Source: Bacteroidota bacterium
GTDB taxonomy: Bacteria > Bacteroidota > Bacteroidia > AKYH767-A > OLB10
NCBI GenBank assembly: GCA_016709725.1
Contig: JADJMG010000001.1
Coordinates: 372,001 to 436,000 of the forward strand
Reading direction: 5' to 3'
Length of the DNA: 64,000 nt
This document shows positions 28,738 through 37,504 of the stretch, in pieces. The position numbers and the translations under genes are program-made. How positions within the stretch are numbered: position 1 is the stretch's first letter; every line of letters begins with the position of its first letter. Below the pieces are notes generated by a model, which saw nothing but the letters and a program-made list of their open reading frames with translations, searched no databases and was not told where the DNA came from.

Positions 28738-30111
28738 TTAAGGATTCAACACACCTGTAGATGCATTCACATCCACAGGTGGTAAATTACTTCCATATTT
28801 GGCGTTGATAGAACGGATGAACTCATTGGCAATTATCGCATAGCCGCGACCGTTAGGATGCACTCCATCTAAAGAAAACACACTGCTTTTCAAATAGGCA
28901 GATGAGAAATGAGCTCCATTAAAAACATATCCTTTAGATAAAGATTTAAAAAATGCATTCATGTCGGAATAAGCCAAGCCTTTTGCTATTGCTACAGATC
29001 GCAACTTTGCATTATAGCTTTGTATTGCATTGCGAATATTCAACACTTCAGCACTATCTAACACTTTAAATGATTCGATAGGACGTTGTGGTGTTCCTTT
29101 CTCAAAACACAAAAGAGAATCGCGCTTTATCGATGATAATAGCAATTCACCTTTTTTCATTTGACGAATGGTACCTCCGCCTTGATTACTTACCACATAA
29201 GGATTTGCTCCCGCTTGAAATGATATTCCTGGAGGAGAAAGCAAGTTAAGGGAGTCGGCTTGCGACTGTGTTAAAATTAATCCGTTGTAAGGAATTGTAC
29301 TAAAAAACGGGAAATCTTCAATATCTGGAATATTGGCAATCAACCCTTCGGTATCATTAGAAGTAAGTTCAGAAACGATGGTATCAATAGCTGCATCAAA
29401 TTGTGATGTAGGAGTAATCGTATTAAATTGATTTCCGTTCGGCTCACCACCAGCGAGCGCATACCACAGTACATCCGATCCACCAATCCACAGTGTAAAA
29501 AAAGTGGGATCCAACTTTGCTGCATCACCAAGAACAGTTGAACTCAACCCAGAACTGGCTCCTGTATCAGAGGCTACACGATAGAAAAAAGGATTTCCGG
29601 TTACGCCTCCTTTTCCAAAAAGCTGGCTATATAAATTAAAACTCTTTGCACCAGCGAATCCCATATTATTAAAAGGACCTTGATTACCAATCCATTTTTT
29701 ATCGTCGTCATTCACCGACAATGTTTTTAAATCTACATCATTTTGATTCGCACAATTTATCGCATTAACCAATACTAATTTTCCAGATGACGTTTGGGTA
29801 ATAAAATCATAACCAAAACCATTTCCAGAATTCACTAAAGGTTGTTTAAAAGCACCACCGTTAGCAAGTCGAAATTGATTTGCTAATAAATTAGGAAAGG
29901 ATTGTAGTTGGCCTTCAAGCGTCAATGCATTATCCATATATCCAGCCGTAAATCCATTTCCAATGGCCAGATAAGATGTGAAATCCGCTTCCCCTGAAGT
30001 GTACTTGGGCTCATCTAAATTAGGTTTACACCCTGCAAAAAAAATGCAGAGAGCCAGAAACATTCCGATGCCACTTTTAGAATTGATATTGCAATCCAAG
30101 CCCCAACACAT
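28738..30111 (-). CDS. SGNH/GDSL hydrolase-like lipoprotein with altered nucleophile motif
   Basis: The N-terminal hydrophobic segment ends FLALCIFFAGC, a good lipobox, so the protein is probably an outer-membrane lipoprotein. SGNH block I reads SYLAIGNGFTAGYMD at about residue 45; the family normally has GDS or GNS, so the nucleophilic Ser is replaced by Gly. Block V is intact as DGVHPNGRGYAIIANEF near the C-terminus, and a block III-like LWIGGSDVLWYALAGGEP is present. Such genes regularly follow fadL-type genes in Bacteroidota. The start is uncertain: ATG at 30111 overlaps fadL by 35 bp; an internal ATG at 30063 would begin 13 nt past its stop. Hydrolase activity is doubtful if the Gly is real. 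Confidence 0.8.
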   Translation of the reverse strand: MCWGLDCNINSKSGIGMFLALCIFFAGCKPNLDEPKYTSGEADFTSYLAIGNGFTAGYMDNALTLEGQLQSFPNLLANQFRLANGGAFKQPLVNSGNGFGYDFITQTSSGKLVLVNAINCANQNDVDLKTLSVNDDDKKWIGNQGPFNNMGFAGAKSFNLYSQLFGKGGVTGNPFFYRVASDTGASSGLSSTVLGDAAKLDPTFFTLWIGGSDVLWYALAGGEPNGNQFNTITPTSQFDAAIDTIVSELTSNDTEGLIANIPDIEDFPFFSTIPYNGLILTQSQADSLNLLSPPGISFQAGANPYVVSNQGGGTIRQMKKGELLLSSIKRDSLLCFEKGTPQRPIESFKVLDSAEVLNIRNAIQSYNAKLRSVAIAKGLAYSDMNAFFKSLSKGYVFNGAHFSSAYLKSSVFSLDGVHPNGRGYAIIANEFIRSINAKYGSNLPPVDVNASTGVLNP

Positions 30112-31297
30112 ATATATATGATTTATAAGTTCCGTTAATATTCTCTTGCTTATTTCTTTCTTCCTTTCGTTCACGTAAATCTTCAAAGGCAAAAGATCCT
30201 TCCACCGACCAGCCCTTCTTTAATTTATAGGTACACCCCACACCGATCACAACTTTATCCGCTTCTGGCATTTCTGGATTCACATATCCATCGGGTACAG
30301 GACTTTGATCGTATCCAATTCCACCGCGCAATTGCATCCGTTCGGAATATTGATATTGTGCACCCAATCGAATTGCAAAACTATTTTTTAGTTTTCGTGC
30401 GGAGCTTGCATTTAAATCGGGATAATCGGGGTAAATAAAAATGAAAGAATCAACTACACTCCAACCTGTAAAATTAAAATCGAGATTTGCGGTAAGCTTT
30501 TCACTCATTACACGACCAACACCAAGTGAAATAACAGATGGTAATGTGATCGATGATTTATACTTCGTATTGTTTGGAAATGATCCATTCGAAATTAATG
30601 ATGAAGGAATATTTGAAAACACCGCTTCTCCATTTTCAATATCTAATTCCACTACCGATCGATAGGAGACACCAACCGATGTTTTACCGAATCGAGCAAA
30701 AACTCCCGCATTAAATCCAAAACCATTTCCCCCTCCTTTGAGTTCAAGTTGTCCATCGGTTCCATCTTGATTTAACACATTCAAAGCTTTTCTGAATTTT
30801 GTATTTCCTGTAACGATGACGGGTCCTACGCCGACTGAAAAACGTTCGTTTATTTTATAGGCAAGAGTAGGTTGAATAAATAAAGTAGATAATCGTGCTT
30901 CTTGAGTTACGTATCTTCCACTCCAATTATCTTCCCATTTTGTTCCCAATCCAAAGGGCGTATTAACACTTAAACCGAAGGTCATCTTACTATTTAAAAT
31001 ATAATTACCATAAAGGTAAAAAGTAGAAAATGATTTAGCCGACAGTTGCTCAGTACCACCATAAGGACCTAAAAAAGCTGTTTTAGGCATTAAAAGACAT
31101 GCTCCAACATTAAAATAATTAGAATCGAGCATACTTAGTCCGGCCGGATTATAGAAAGTTACCGATGCATCCATTGCAAGACCCGTTACCGATCCGCCCA
31201 TGCTCAATCCTTTTTGACTTTGCGTATTTATCTGATAACCACCTGCTTTAAGAAGCAACGGAAACAGAAACATACAGCTAAACAACACTTTCTTCAT
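30077..31297 (-). CDS. OmpP1/FadL-family outer-membrane transporter
   Basis: FadL-type proteins are 14-stranded outer-membrane barrels that take up long-chain fatty acids and other hydrophobic molecules. The 406-residue protein has a signal peptide (MKKVLFSCMFLFPLLLKAG) followed by the conserved N-terminal hatch: GYQINTQSQKGLSMGGSVTGLAMDASVTFYNPAGLSML. FGLSVNTPFGLGTKWEDNWSGRY, GFNAGVFARFGKTSVGVSYRS and a C-terminal LGLQYQF complete the pattern. It is followed closely by the GDSL-like lipoprotein, a common pairing in this phylum. Confidence 0.92.
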   Translation of the reverse strand: MKKVLFSCMFLFPLLLKAGGYQINTQSQKGLSMGGSVTGLAMDASVTFYNPAGLSMLDSNYFNVGACLLMPKTAFLGPYGGTEQLSAKSFSTFYLYGNYILNSKMTFGLSVNTPFGLGTKWEDNWSGRYVTQEARLSTLFIQPTLAYKINERFSVGVGPVIVTGNTKFRKALNVLNQDGTDGQLELKGGGNGFGFNAGVFARFGKTSVGVSYRSVVELDIENGEAVFSNIPSSLISNGSFPNNTKYKSSITLPSVISLGVGRVMSEKLTANLDFNFTGWSVVDSFIFIYPDYPDLNASSARKLKNSFAIRLGAQYQYSERMQLRGGIGYDQSPVPDGYVNPEMPEADKVVIGVGCTYKLKKGWSVEGSFAFEDLRERKEERNKQENINGTYKSYIYVLGLGLQYQF

Positions 31298-31592
31298 ACC
31301 ATCTCAATTAAAACAAATGTAGCTGAGCCATCAAATGCGGGTCAATAGCTACCTGTGATACTTATTAACAAAGTATTGCACGCTTTTGCCTGCTAATAAA
31401 TTAATTAGAAATTAATTTAGGATACTATAGATCGTATGGAATCCATCAACTTCCTCTAAGGTAACAAATAAAGCTCAGAATTCCTCTAAAATTTTGTCAA
31501 TACAGACTATATCCTCTTTTTAATTACTTGAATCTCGAGTAATCTGACCTAATTCATACCTAAAATTTTTAATTAAAAGAGAAGGAAAGAAG
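31298..31592. other. Divergent intergenic region between fadL and lhgO
   Basis: This AT-rich 300-bp gap separates the divergently transcribed fadL-type gene and lhgO. No gene or clear repeat is seen apart from the lhgO -7 box at its right end. It should contain both promoters. Confidence 0.6.
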
Positions 31593-31600
31593 TACTTTTG
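31593..31600 (+). promoter_or_regulatory. -7 box of lhgO, 4 nt before ATG
   Basis: TACTTTTG matches TAnnTTTG and ends 4 nt before the lhgO ATG (31605), so a leaderless transcript is predicted. Confidence 0.65.
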
Positions 31601-31604
31601 CGGA

Positions 31605-32822
31605 ATGGCACAAACACAATTTGATATCATTATCATTGGAGGTGGAATCGTAGGATTATCGACTGCATATAAATTAAATCTTCATCATCCTGAATTAAAA
31701 ATTTGTGTTTTAGAAAAAGAAGAAAAATTTTCGATGCATCAAACGGGACGAAATTCAGGGGTGTTGCACAGTGGTATTTATTACAAGCCTGGAAGTTATA
31801 AAGCAAAGAATTGTGTTGAAGGAAGAAGAGAAATGGTTGCATTTGCCAAAGAACATAAAATCGGACATGATATTTGCGGGAAATTAATTGTAGCAACGCA
31901 TGAACGGGAAATAGCACATCTCGAAAAAGTTTTCAATCATGGATTACAAAATGGTGTAGAAGATATTCGCATGGTGGATGCTGATGTAATTAAAGAAATT
32001 GAACCTTTTTGTGTAGGTATTAAAGCGATTCATGTTGGATGTACGGGTATCATTGATTTTGTTGGTGTTTGTGAAGTATTAGAAAAAATTATTACCGAAA
32101 AATTTACAGGTAGCGAAGTAAAACTTCAACACGAGGTGTTGGGTTTTGAAAAATCGCAAGACCACACAACGGTCGTTACCAACAGAGGAAAAATCACAAC
32201 AAAATATATTGTAAACTGTTCTGGTTTACAAAGTGATCGTATTGCAAAAAAGGATTTAGTAGATCCCGACATGAAAATTGTAGGTTTCCGTGGCGATTAT
32301 TACGAGTTAACACCAGCATCGACACATAAGGTAAAACATTTAATTTATCCGGTGCCAGATCCACAATTTCCGTTTTTAGGTGTACATTTTACACGCATGA
32401 TAAATCATCCTACCGAGTGCGGACCCAATGCCGTTTTTGTTTTCAAAAGAGAAGGGTATGGAAAAACCGATTTCAGTTTAAAAGACACCTCGGATGCCCT
32501 TTCGTATGGAGGCACATGGAAATTATTTTTTAAGCATTGGCAATTTGGATTAGATGAATACCGGAGAGCATTCAGCAAAAGATTATTTCTTGAAAGATTG
32601 CGCAGAATGATTCCAAGTTTAACCATGGACGATATAGTTCCTGGAAGAGCTGGAGTAAGGGCGATGGCGTTAGATCGTGATGGAAATATGATTGATGATT
32701 TTAAAATTGTACACAGTCATAATGCATTGCACGTTTTGAATGCACCTTCACCTGCTGCAACAGCTGGCTTAGCAATTGGAAAAGCCGTAAACGATATGGC
32801 GGAGAAGCATTTTAAATTGTGA
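31605..32822 (+). CDS. lhgO: L-2-hydroxyglutarate oxidase
   Basis: LhgO oxidises L-2-hydroxyglutarate to 2-oxoglutarate with FAD. The 405-residue protein starts with the FAD-binding IIIGGGIVGLSTAYKL (about 8-23), then VLEKEEKFSMHQTGRNSGVLHSGIYYKPGSYKAKNCVEGRR, a hallmark of this family, and later NCSGLQSDRIA, GFRGDYYEL, PFLGVHFTRMI and a C-terminal DIVPGRAGVRAMALDRDG...NAPSPAATAGLAIGKAV. The product feeds the odhA/odhB reaction. The gene is alone on its strand. Confidence 0.95.
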   Translation: MAQTQFDIIIIGGGIVGLSTAYKLNLHHPELKICVLEKEEKFSMHQTGRNSGVLHSGIYYKPGSYKAKNCVEGRREMVAFAKEHKIGHDICGKLIVATHEREIAHLEKVFNHGLQNGVEDIRMVDADVIKEIEPFCVGIKAIHVGCTGIIDFVGVCEVLEKIITEKFTGSEVKLQHEVLGFEKSQDHTTVVTNRGKITTKYIVNCSGLQSDRIAKKDLVDPDMKIVGFRGDYYELTPASTHKVKHLIYPVPDPQFPFLGVHFTRMINHPTECGPNAVFVFKREGYGKTDFSLKDTSDALSYGGTWKLFFKHWQFGLDEYRRAFSKRLFLERLRRMIPSLTMDDIVPGRAGVRAMALDRDGNMIDDFKIVHSHNALHVLNAPSPAATAGLAIGKAVNDMAEKHFKL

Positions 32823-32842
32823 TCGCGAAGCCTCGCGAGGAG

Positions 32843-32860
32843 TCCCGATAGCTATCGGGA
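32843..32860. repeat. Dispersed 18-bp perfect palindrome (copy 2)
   Basis: TCCCGATAGCTATCGGGA occurs 20 bp after the lhgO stop, preceded by a second imperfect palindrome TCGCGAAGCCTCGCGA (32823-32838). Confidence 0.9.
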
Positions 32861-32861
32861 C

Positions 32862-33005
32862 GGAGATTAGGAGAGTCGGAGATTAGGAGATTGGTAATGC
32901 TCCCTGAGCTTGCCGAGGGGAGATTAGGAGATTAGGAGATTAGGAGATTAGGAGATTAGGAGATTGGTAATGCTCCCTGAGCTTGCCGAGGGGAGAGTCG
33001 GAGAA
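32862..33005. repeat. Tandem GAGATTAG repeat with duplicated 28-bp insert
   Basis: The stretch is built from GAGATTAG units (including five or more in direct series at 32920-32964) interrupted twice by the same sequence starting TGGTAATGCTCCCTGAGC and ending TTGCCGAGGGG (32893-32920 and 32966-32993). The insert contains CCCTGAGCTTGCCGAGGG, an imperfect palindrome of the REP type. The region lies between the ends of lhgO and msrA and shows no open frame. Confidence 0.85.
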
Positions 33006-33033
33006 TGCTTTTTTATTCTGCATCAATATATAA

Positions 33034-33699
33034 TCACTTCATTTTATCACCAAAAACTTTTTTAAACTTGTCGAGTTTAGGTCGGATAACGAGCGAGCAG
33101 TAGGGTTGATTACCATTTTCATTGAAATAATTTTGATGGTAATTTTCGGCAACAAAGAAAGATTTTAACGGTGAGATTTCGGTAACTACCGGTTGAGGAA
33201 ACGCACCACTTGCATTTAACTTTTTTTTATAATCTTCCGCCAATTTTTTTTGATCGGCGTTCGTGTAGAAAATAACAGAGCGATATTGTGTCCCAACATC
33301 TGCACCTTGACGATTTAACGTTGTTGGATCATGCACTCCCCAAAACACTTCTAATAAATCAACGAACGAAATTTTTGCTGGATCATAAATCACTTGAATC
33401 ACTTCGGCATGTCCGGTAGCACCAGAACATACTTGATCATAAGTGGGATTTTCTCTTGCTCCGCCCGAATAACCACTTGCTACTTTTTCTACTCCTTCGA
33501 GTTGCTGGAAAATTGCTTCTACGCACCAAAAACATCCAGCGCCAAAGATAGCAGTATCCAATTCTCCATTCGTATTCTTTTCCATTGTTGTTTCCATTGT
33601 ATTCATTCCAGAACTTGTATTTGATGATGCTTGCGGATTTCCGCAAGACATTAATAAAATGCTAGAGAGTGTTAGAAATATAGATGCCATTGTTTTCAT
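33034..33699 (-). CDS. msrA: Peptide-methionine (S)-S-oxide reductase MsrA, secreted lipoprotein form
   Basis: MsrA reduces methionine S-sulfoxide in proteins. The catalytic FGAGCFWCVEAIFQQLEGV is present, with further SGYSGG, GHAEVIQVIYDP, FWGVHDPTTLNRQGADVGTQYRSVIFY and the late HQNYF. The N-terminus (MKTMASIFLTLSSILLMSCGNPQ) has a lipobox LMSC, so the enzyme probably sits in the periplasm or outer membrane and repairs envelope proteins. I take the ATG at 33699; an upstream GTG at 33714 is in frame. It is preceded by tsaB on the same strand. Confidence 0.94.
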   Translation of the reverse strand: MKTMASIFLTLSSILLMSCGNPQASSNTSSGMNTMETTMEKNTNGELDTAIFGAGCFWCVEAIFQQLEGVEKVASGYSGGARENPTYDQVCSGATGHAEVIQVIYDPAKISFVDLLEVFWGVHDPTTLNRQGADVGTQYRSVIFYTNADQKKLAEDYKKKLNASGAFPQPVVTEISPLKSFFVAENYHQNYFNENGNQPYCSLVIRPKLDKFKKVFGDKMK

Positions 33700-33734
33700 A
33701 TTCGTTATAATCACGAACCCTTTTGTGAGACTTT

Positions 33735-34448
33735 CTATTCCATTTTCGATTTTACAGCTTTCACTTTAGCGACAAACTCCTTCAAATAATAAGGTTCGAA
33801 AACGGAAATATTTTCAAAAGACTGTTCTTGCCAGGCTTTCAATCCAGGGTATAACAATCCTAACGCAGAAAGTTTATAATCCGTATCCACTTTAACTAAA
33901 GTTTGACTTTCATACACCTCCATGCATTTATGGGCGGCATCTCCAAAAACATAATAATTAGAGTTTTGAACCCCTAAAAAACTGTTGGGATGTAGAATTT
34001 CTGCGCGAATAGGTTCTGCATAAAGCATTTCGTGATTAATGGTAGCACCATACACTTCCATTCGTCGTGCATCGATTACAGGAACCAAGAAATAACTTTC
34101 TGGCAACCTATCTTTATGTTGGTGTACGTACTCGTAAGCCATAGCCAGTGGAGTATCAATCGCTATTAAGGGTTTATCCAACGAAAAGCAAATCCCTTTC
34201 GCCGTTGCTACTCCAATTCGCAAACCTGTATAACTCCCAGGTCCTTTACTAATCACAATTGCGTCTAACTCCGACAAACTTTTACCCGCTTCATCCATCA
34301 CCTGTTGAATATAAACCGTCAACATAGAAGCATGTTCTCGTTCCGTTGCATTATTTCGGAGACTAAGTACCTTTTGTCCTTCGACAAGTGCAACTGAACA
34401 TACGGCAGTAGCGGTTTCCAATAAAAGAAGAAGTGGATTTTCTTTCAT
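33735..34448 (-). CDS. tsaB: tRNA threonylcarbamoyladenosine biosynthesis protein TsaB
   Basis: TsaB is the non-catalytic partner of TsaD in making the t6A37 tRNA modification. The 237-residue protein has the ASKHA fold: LLLLLETATAVCSVALVEG, VISKGPGSYTGLRIGVATAKGICFSLDKPL and VIDARRMEVYGA are the family blocks. The ATG at 34448 lies 9 nt after a TATCTTTG box (34465-34458); an upstream in-frame TTG overlaps the spacer and is unlikely. It is followed by msrA. Confidence 0.93.
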   Translation of the reverse strand: MKENPLLLLLETATAVCSVALVEGQKVLSLRNNATEREHASMLTVYIQQVMDEAGKSLSELDAIVISKGPGSYTGLRIGVATAKGICFSLDKPLIAIDTPLAMAYEYVHQHKDRLPESYFLVPVIDARRMEVYGATINHEMLYAEPIRAEILHPNSFLGVQNSNYYVFGDAAHKCMEVYESQTLVKVDTDYKLSALGLLYPGLKAWQEQSFENISVFEPYYLKEFVAKVKAVKSKME

Positions 34449-34506
34449 ACGATACGTCAAAGATAAACCTATAATATTTAATGCATAAACTCAAAATCCA
34501 TTTAAA

Positions 34507-34541
34507 AATAAAGGTGTTAAAAAATCATCTTAACACCTTTC
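34507..34541 (-). terminator. Rho-independent terminator after the TolC-HlyD block
   Basis: AAGGTGTTAA (34511-34520) pairs with TTAACACCTT (34530-34539) with a 9-nt loop. On the minus strand the stem is followed by TTATTTTTA. It lies 20 nt past the HlyD stop. Confidence 0.75.
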
Positions 34542-34561
34542 TGAATCCATGATAAATGATT

Positions 34562-35929
34562 CTATTTTTTCTCGTTTACAAACAATTTTTCTTTATCGAC
34601 TACATTCACTGCAACACCTTCCTTCAACGTTTTTGAAATGGCGATATATGGTCCACTGACAACCATTTCTCCAGCTTTTAATCCTTCTGTGATTTGAATA
34701 TACTGACTGTCTTGAATTCCAGTCTTAACAACACGCAACTTTACTTTTCCAGCTTCAATAACAAAAACCACCTCTAGCTCTTTTTTCTCTGTTTCTTTAC
34801 TTTCAACTTCTGCTTTAGTATCCTCGTTATCATCGGAAGAAATTTTCACTGATGATTTCTTACTTGTATCGCGTGTAGTTACGGATTGAATGGGCACCGT
34901 CAGTACATCGGTAGTTCTTCTCGTGCGAATTTCAACAGTAGCCGACATTCCAGGGCGGAACGGGCTATAATTCGCTGCTTTTCCTTCTAGCAAATCCTGG
35001 TACGACTCTCTTAAAATCCGAACCTTTACGGTATAACTCGTTACTTGATCGGTGGCGCCAACACCACTTAGATTCGAAGAATTAGCTACTTCTGTCACTA
35101 CACCACTAAATACTTTTCCCAACCAAGCATCTACTTCAACATCGGCGGTGTCGTTTACACTCACTCGCACAATATCTGTTTCACTCACATCCACACTCAC
35201 TTCCATTTCATTCAGATTTGCCAAACGCAAAATCTCAGTTCCTTCCATCATATTCGTTCCTACTACACGCTCTCCTTTTTCCTTACTTAATTTCGAAACG
35301 GTTCCATCAACAGCAGCATAAATGCTAGTACGATTCAAATTTTCCTTTGCTTCCTTCAAACTTGCTTGGGCGCTATTCACACCGAAGCTAGCTGCCGAAA
35401 CACTTTGACGAGCTGCTTCAACTTCAGCTTTTGATACTTCATAAGACGACTTAATATTTTCAAATTCAGAAGGTGAAATCACCTTTTCATCAAACAATTT
35501 CTTATTCCGATTATAACTCAATTCCACTTGTTCAAACTGAGCTAATGCTTGAGTTAATCTTGATTTGCTCGATTGAAAATTTGATTTCGATGTATTCACC
35601 GCAGCTTCAGATCGCTCGCTACTTGATAAGTACAAATCGGGATTAATTCTACAAAGCAATGTACCCTTCTTCACAACATCTCCTTCTGCAACATACAATT
35701 CGGTAATCTCTCCACTCACATCGGCACTGATTTTCAATTCCACTTCGGGTTGAATTTTTCCATTGGCAGAAACCGTTTCAATGATGTCGCGCGATTGTAC
35801 TTTTTCAGCACTTACTTTTGTGGTATTACTATCGCCTAACCATCCTGCTTTCTTAGCTACTACTAAAACAAGAATAAGAGCAACTGCTCCTATCCCCACC
35901 CAAAACCAAATCGAATATTTCTTTTTCAT
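34562..35929 (-). CDS. Efflux periplasmic adaptor (HlyD/MacA-like)
   Basis: The 455-residue membrane fusion protein has one N-terminal membrane anchor (about 6-25), a barrel-sandwich (lipoyl) half ANGKIQPEVELKISADVSGEITELYVAEGDVVKKGTLLCRIN (about 50-95), a long coiled-coil hairpin (about 100-200), the second lipoyl half with AAVDGTVSKLSKEKGERVVG, and a beta-barrel. A charged Ser/Lys/Glu-rich insertion (about 350-380) is unusual. It links an inner-membrane pump to TolC. The tolC-type gene lies 25 nt upstream in the same operon, but no ABC or RND pump is adjacent; the ATPase/permease genes at 40.9-44.4 kb are possible partners. Confidence 0.9.
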   Translation of the reverse strand: MKKKYSIWFWVGIGAVALILVLVVAKKAGWLGDSNTTKVSAEKVQSRDIIETVSANGKIQPEVELKISADVSGEITELYVAEGDVVKKGTLLCRINPDLYLSSSERSEAAVNTSKSNFQSSKSRLTQALAQFEQVELSYNRNKKLFDEKVISPSEFENIKSSYEVSKAEVEAARQSVSAASFGVNSAQASLKEAKENLNRTSIYAAVDGTVSKLSKEKGERVVGTNMMEGTEILRLANLNEMEVSVDVSETDIVRVSVNDTADVEVDAWLGKVFSGVVTEVANSSNLSGVGATDQVTSYTVKVRILRESYQDLLEGKAANYSPFRPGMSATVEIRTRRTTDVLTVPIQSVTTRDTSKKSSVKISSDDNEDTKAEVESKETEKKELEVVFVIEAGKVKLRVVKTGIQDSQYIQITEGLKAGEMVVSGPYIAISKTLKEGVAVNVVDKEKLFVNEKK

Positions 35930-35953
35930 ATCAATTAATCTTCAAGAATAATA

Positions 35954-37390
35954 TTAAAATGTAAGCGGATTCCCTGCGTAGAAATCCAATACCTTCAATC
36001 GAAAAATATAATCGTACTTCGCTTGCAACAATTCAACCTTTGTACGCGTCAAATTATTATTTGCTGTTAGAAATTCCAGCGAGTTAATCAATCCCGCATT
36101 AAATCTTTTCTCTGAATATTGGTACGCTTCTTCAAACGCACTTAAACTTTTACTTGTAGCATCGTATCGCTTTTTTGCGGCGATTGCATCTGAATGTGCT
36201 TGTTGAATACTTTGATATACCTGATTACGGGTGAGCTGTGCAGCATATTTTGAATTCTGCAAATTCAGCTTCGCACGCTTTACATTACTTTGAGAACTGA
36301 GTCCATTAAAAATCGGAATCGACAAACTTAAGCCAAAAGCCTTATTATAGTTTTCGTCGAGCTGATCTCTGTATGGATTGTCTTCGATGCGCGTCGTAAA
36401 ATCTGGACTCAATACAGTATCACCACCGGATGTAATACTTCCATTCGGTAAAAATCCATTAAAATCACCGCCAACAAATTTCTTTGAGCTCGATGAATAA
36501 AACGAACTTAACTGACCAAATGCTGTGAGGCGAGGATAATAGGTAGCTTTTGCAATGCTTACCCCTTTCTCTGCGCTTTGCACACGTGTATCAGCCGCTT
36601 TTATTTCCGGAAGTGTTTTTAATCCCAAATCAAAAATTTGCGCGGGTTGTAAATCAGTGATTGAGGAAGCTGGAACTTGCACTGCTGGATCTTCAACTTC
36701 AAAACCATCAGGCGTTGGCAATTGCAGCAATTGCGTCAACGTTAATTTAGCAGTCATCAATTGATTCTCTGCTGTAATTTTTGACAGCTCTTCATTTGAC
36801 AATTGCGAAGTAGCATCTAGCAAGTTTCCTCGAACCATCAAACCACTTTCCACCATTCTGTTTACGCGATCGAATTGTTGTGTAGCTTGTGCAACGCGCC
36901 CATCCGCCACACTTAATTGCTCTTTAGCATAAAGTACTTGTAGATAGCTGGTAATTACATTCAAAGAAATATCATTTTTTACTTTTTGCAAATCTGACTT
37001 TCCAGCAAGGTAATTCAATTGACTTTGTTTGAGTGTATTCTGCAATGAAAAACCATTGAACAAAGTTACGTTACTGCTAAGCGACCAATTATCCGACTCT
37101 ACTTGTTGGGTCGTGAATTGATTCGTAAAGGGGTCAATAGTTCTTCCGAAATTATAATTTCTTCCTACCGAAGCATTCAGGTTCGGCAATAATGCCATTT
37201 TATTTTGGAGTGTTACAATTTCATTCAGCTCCGAATTAATTTCATTTTGCTTCACAGTAATATTATTCTCGAGTGCATAATCAATACACTCGCGAAGTGT
37301 CCAGGTTTTTTGCCCATACACATCGACGTTAGAGAATGCCATCAAAAGGAGGACAAGGCAATAAGGCAAGATTTTAATATTCTTCATCAT
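35954..37390 (-). CDS. TolC-family outer-membrane efflux protein
   Basis: The 478-residue protein has a signal peptide (ILPYCLVLLLMAFSNVDVYGQ) and two repeats of the outer-membrane efflux protein type: TLRECIDYALENNITVKQNEINSE near the N-terminus, long alpha-helical coiled segments, LLPNLNASVGRNYNFGRTIDPFTNQF, and a second repeat with YPRLTAFGQLSSFYSSSSK and SIPIFNGLSSQSNVKRAKLNLQNSK. It ends with IFRLKVLDFYAGNPLTF. It forms the outer-membrane channel for efflux or type I secretion, together with the HlyD protein encoded next. Confidence 0.93.
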   Translation of the reverse strand: MMKNIKILPYCLVLLLMAFSNVDVYGQKTWTLRECIDYALENNITVKQNEINSELNEIVTLQNKMALLPNLNASVGRNYNFGRTIDPFTNQFTTQQVESDNWSLSSNVTLFNGFSLQNTLKQSQLNYLAGKSDLQKVKNDISLNVITSYLQVLYAKEQLSVADGRVAQATQQFDRVNRMVESGLMVRGNLLDATSQLSNEELSKITAENQLMTAKLTLTQLLQLPTPDGFEVEDPAVQVPASSITDLQPAQIFDLGLKTLPEIKAADTRVQSAEKGVSIAKATYYPRLTAFGQLSSFYSSSSKKFVGGDFNGFLPNGSITSGGDTVLSPDFTTRIEDNPYRDQLDENYNKAFGLSLSIPIFNGLSSQSNVKRAKLNLQNSKYAAQLTRNQVYQSIQQAHSDAIAAKKRYDATSKSLSAFEEAYQYSEKRFNAGLINSLEFLTANNNLTRTKVELLQAKYDYIFRLKVLDFYAGNPLTF

Positions 37391-37504
37391 AAGTAAAATT
37401 CAAGACTTCCAAAATTAATAAAGGGAACGACATGTAGCCAAAACTAACGATAAAGTGAGTAGAAAAAGCGACGAAACGTAATCTAATCCAATCTAAATGA
37501 TCGG

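Noticed and set aside
32862..33005. Possible CRISPR-like or coding repeat
   Set aside because: The units are 8 bp without unique spacers, and no frame is open across it.
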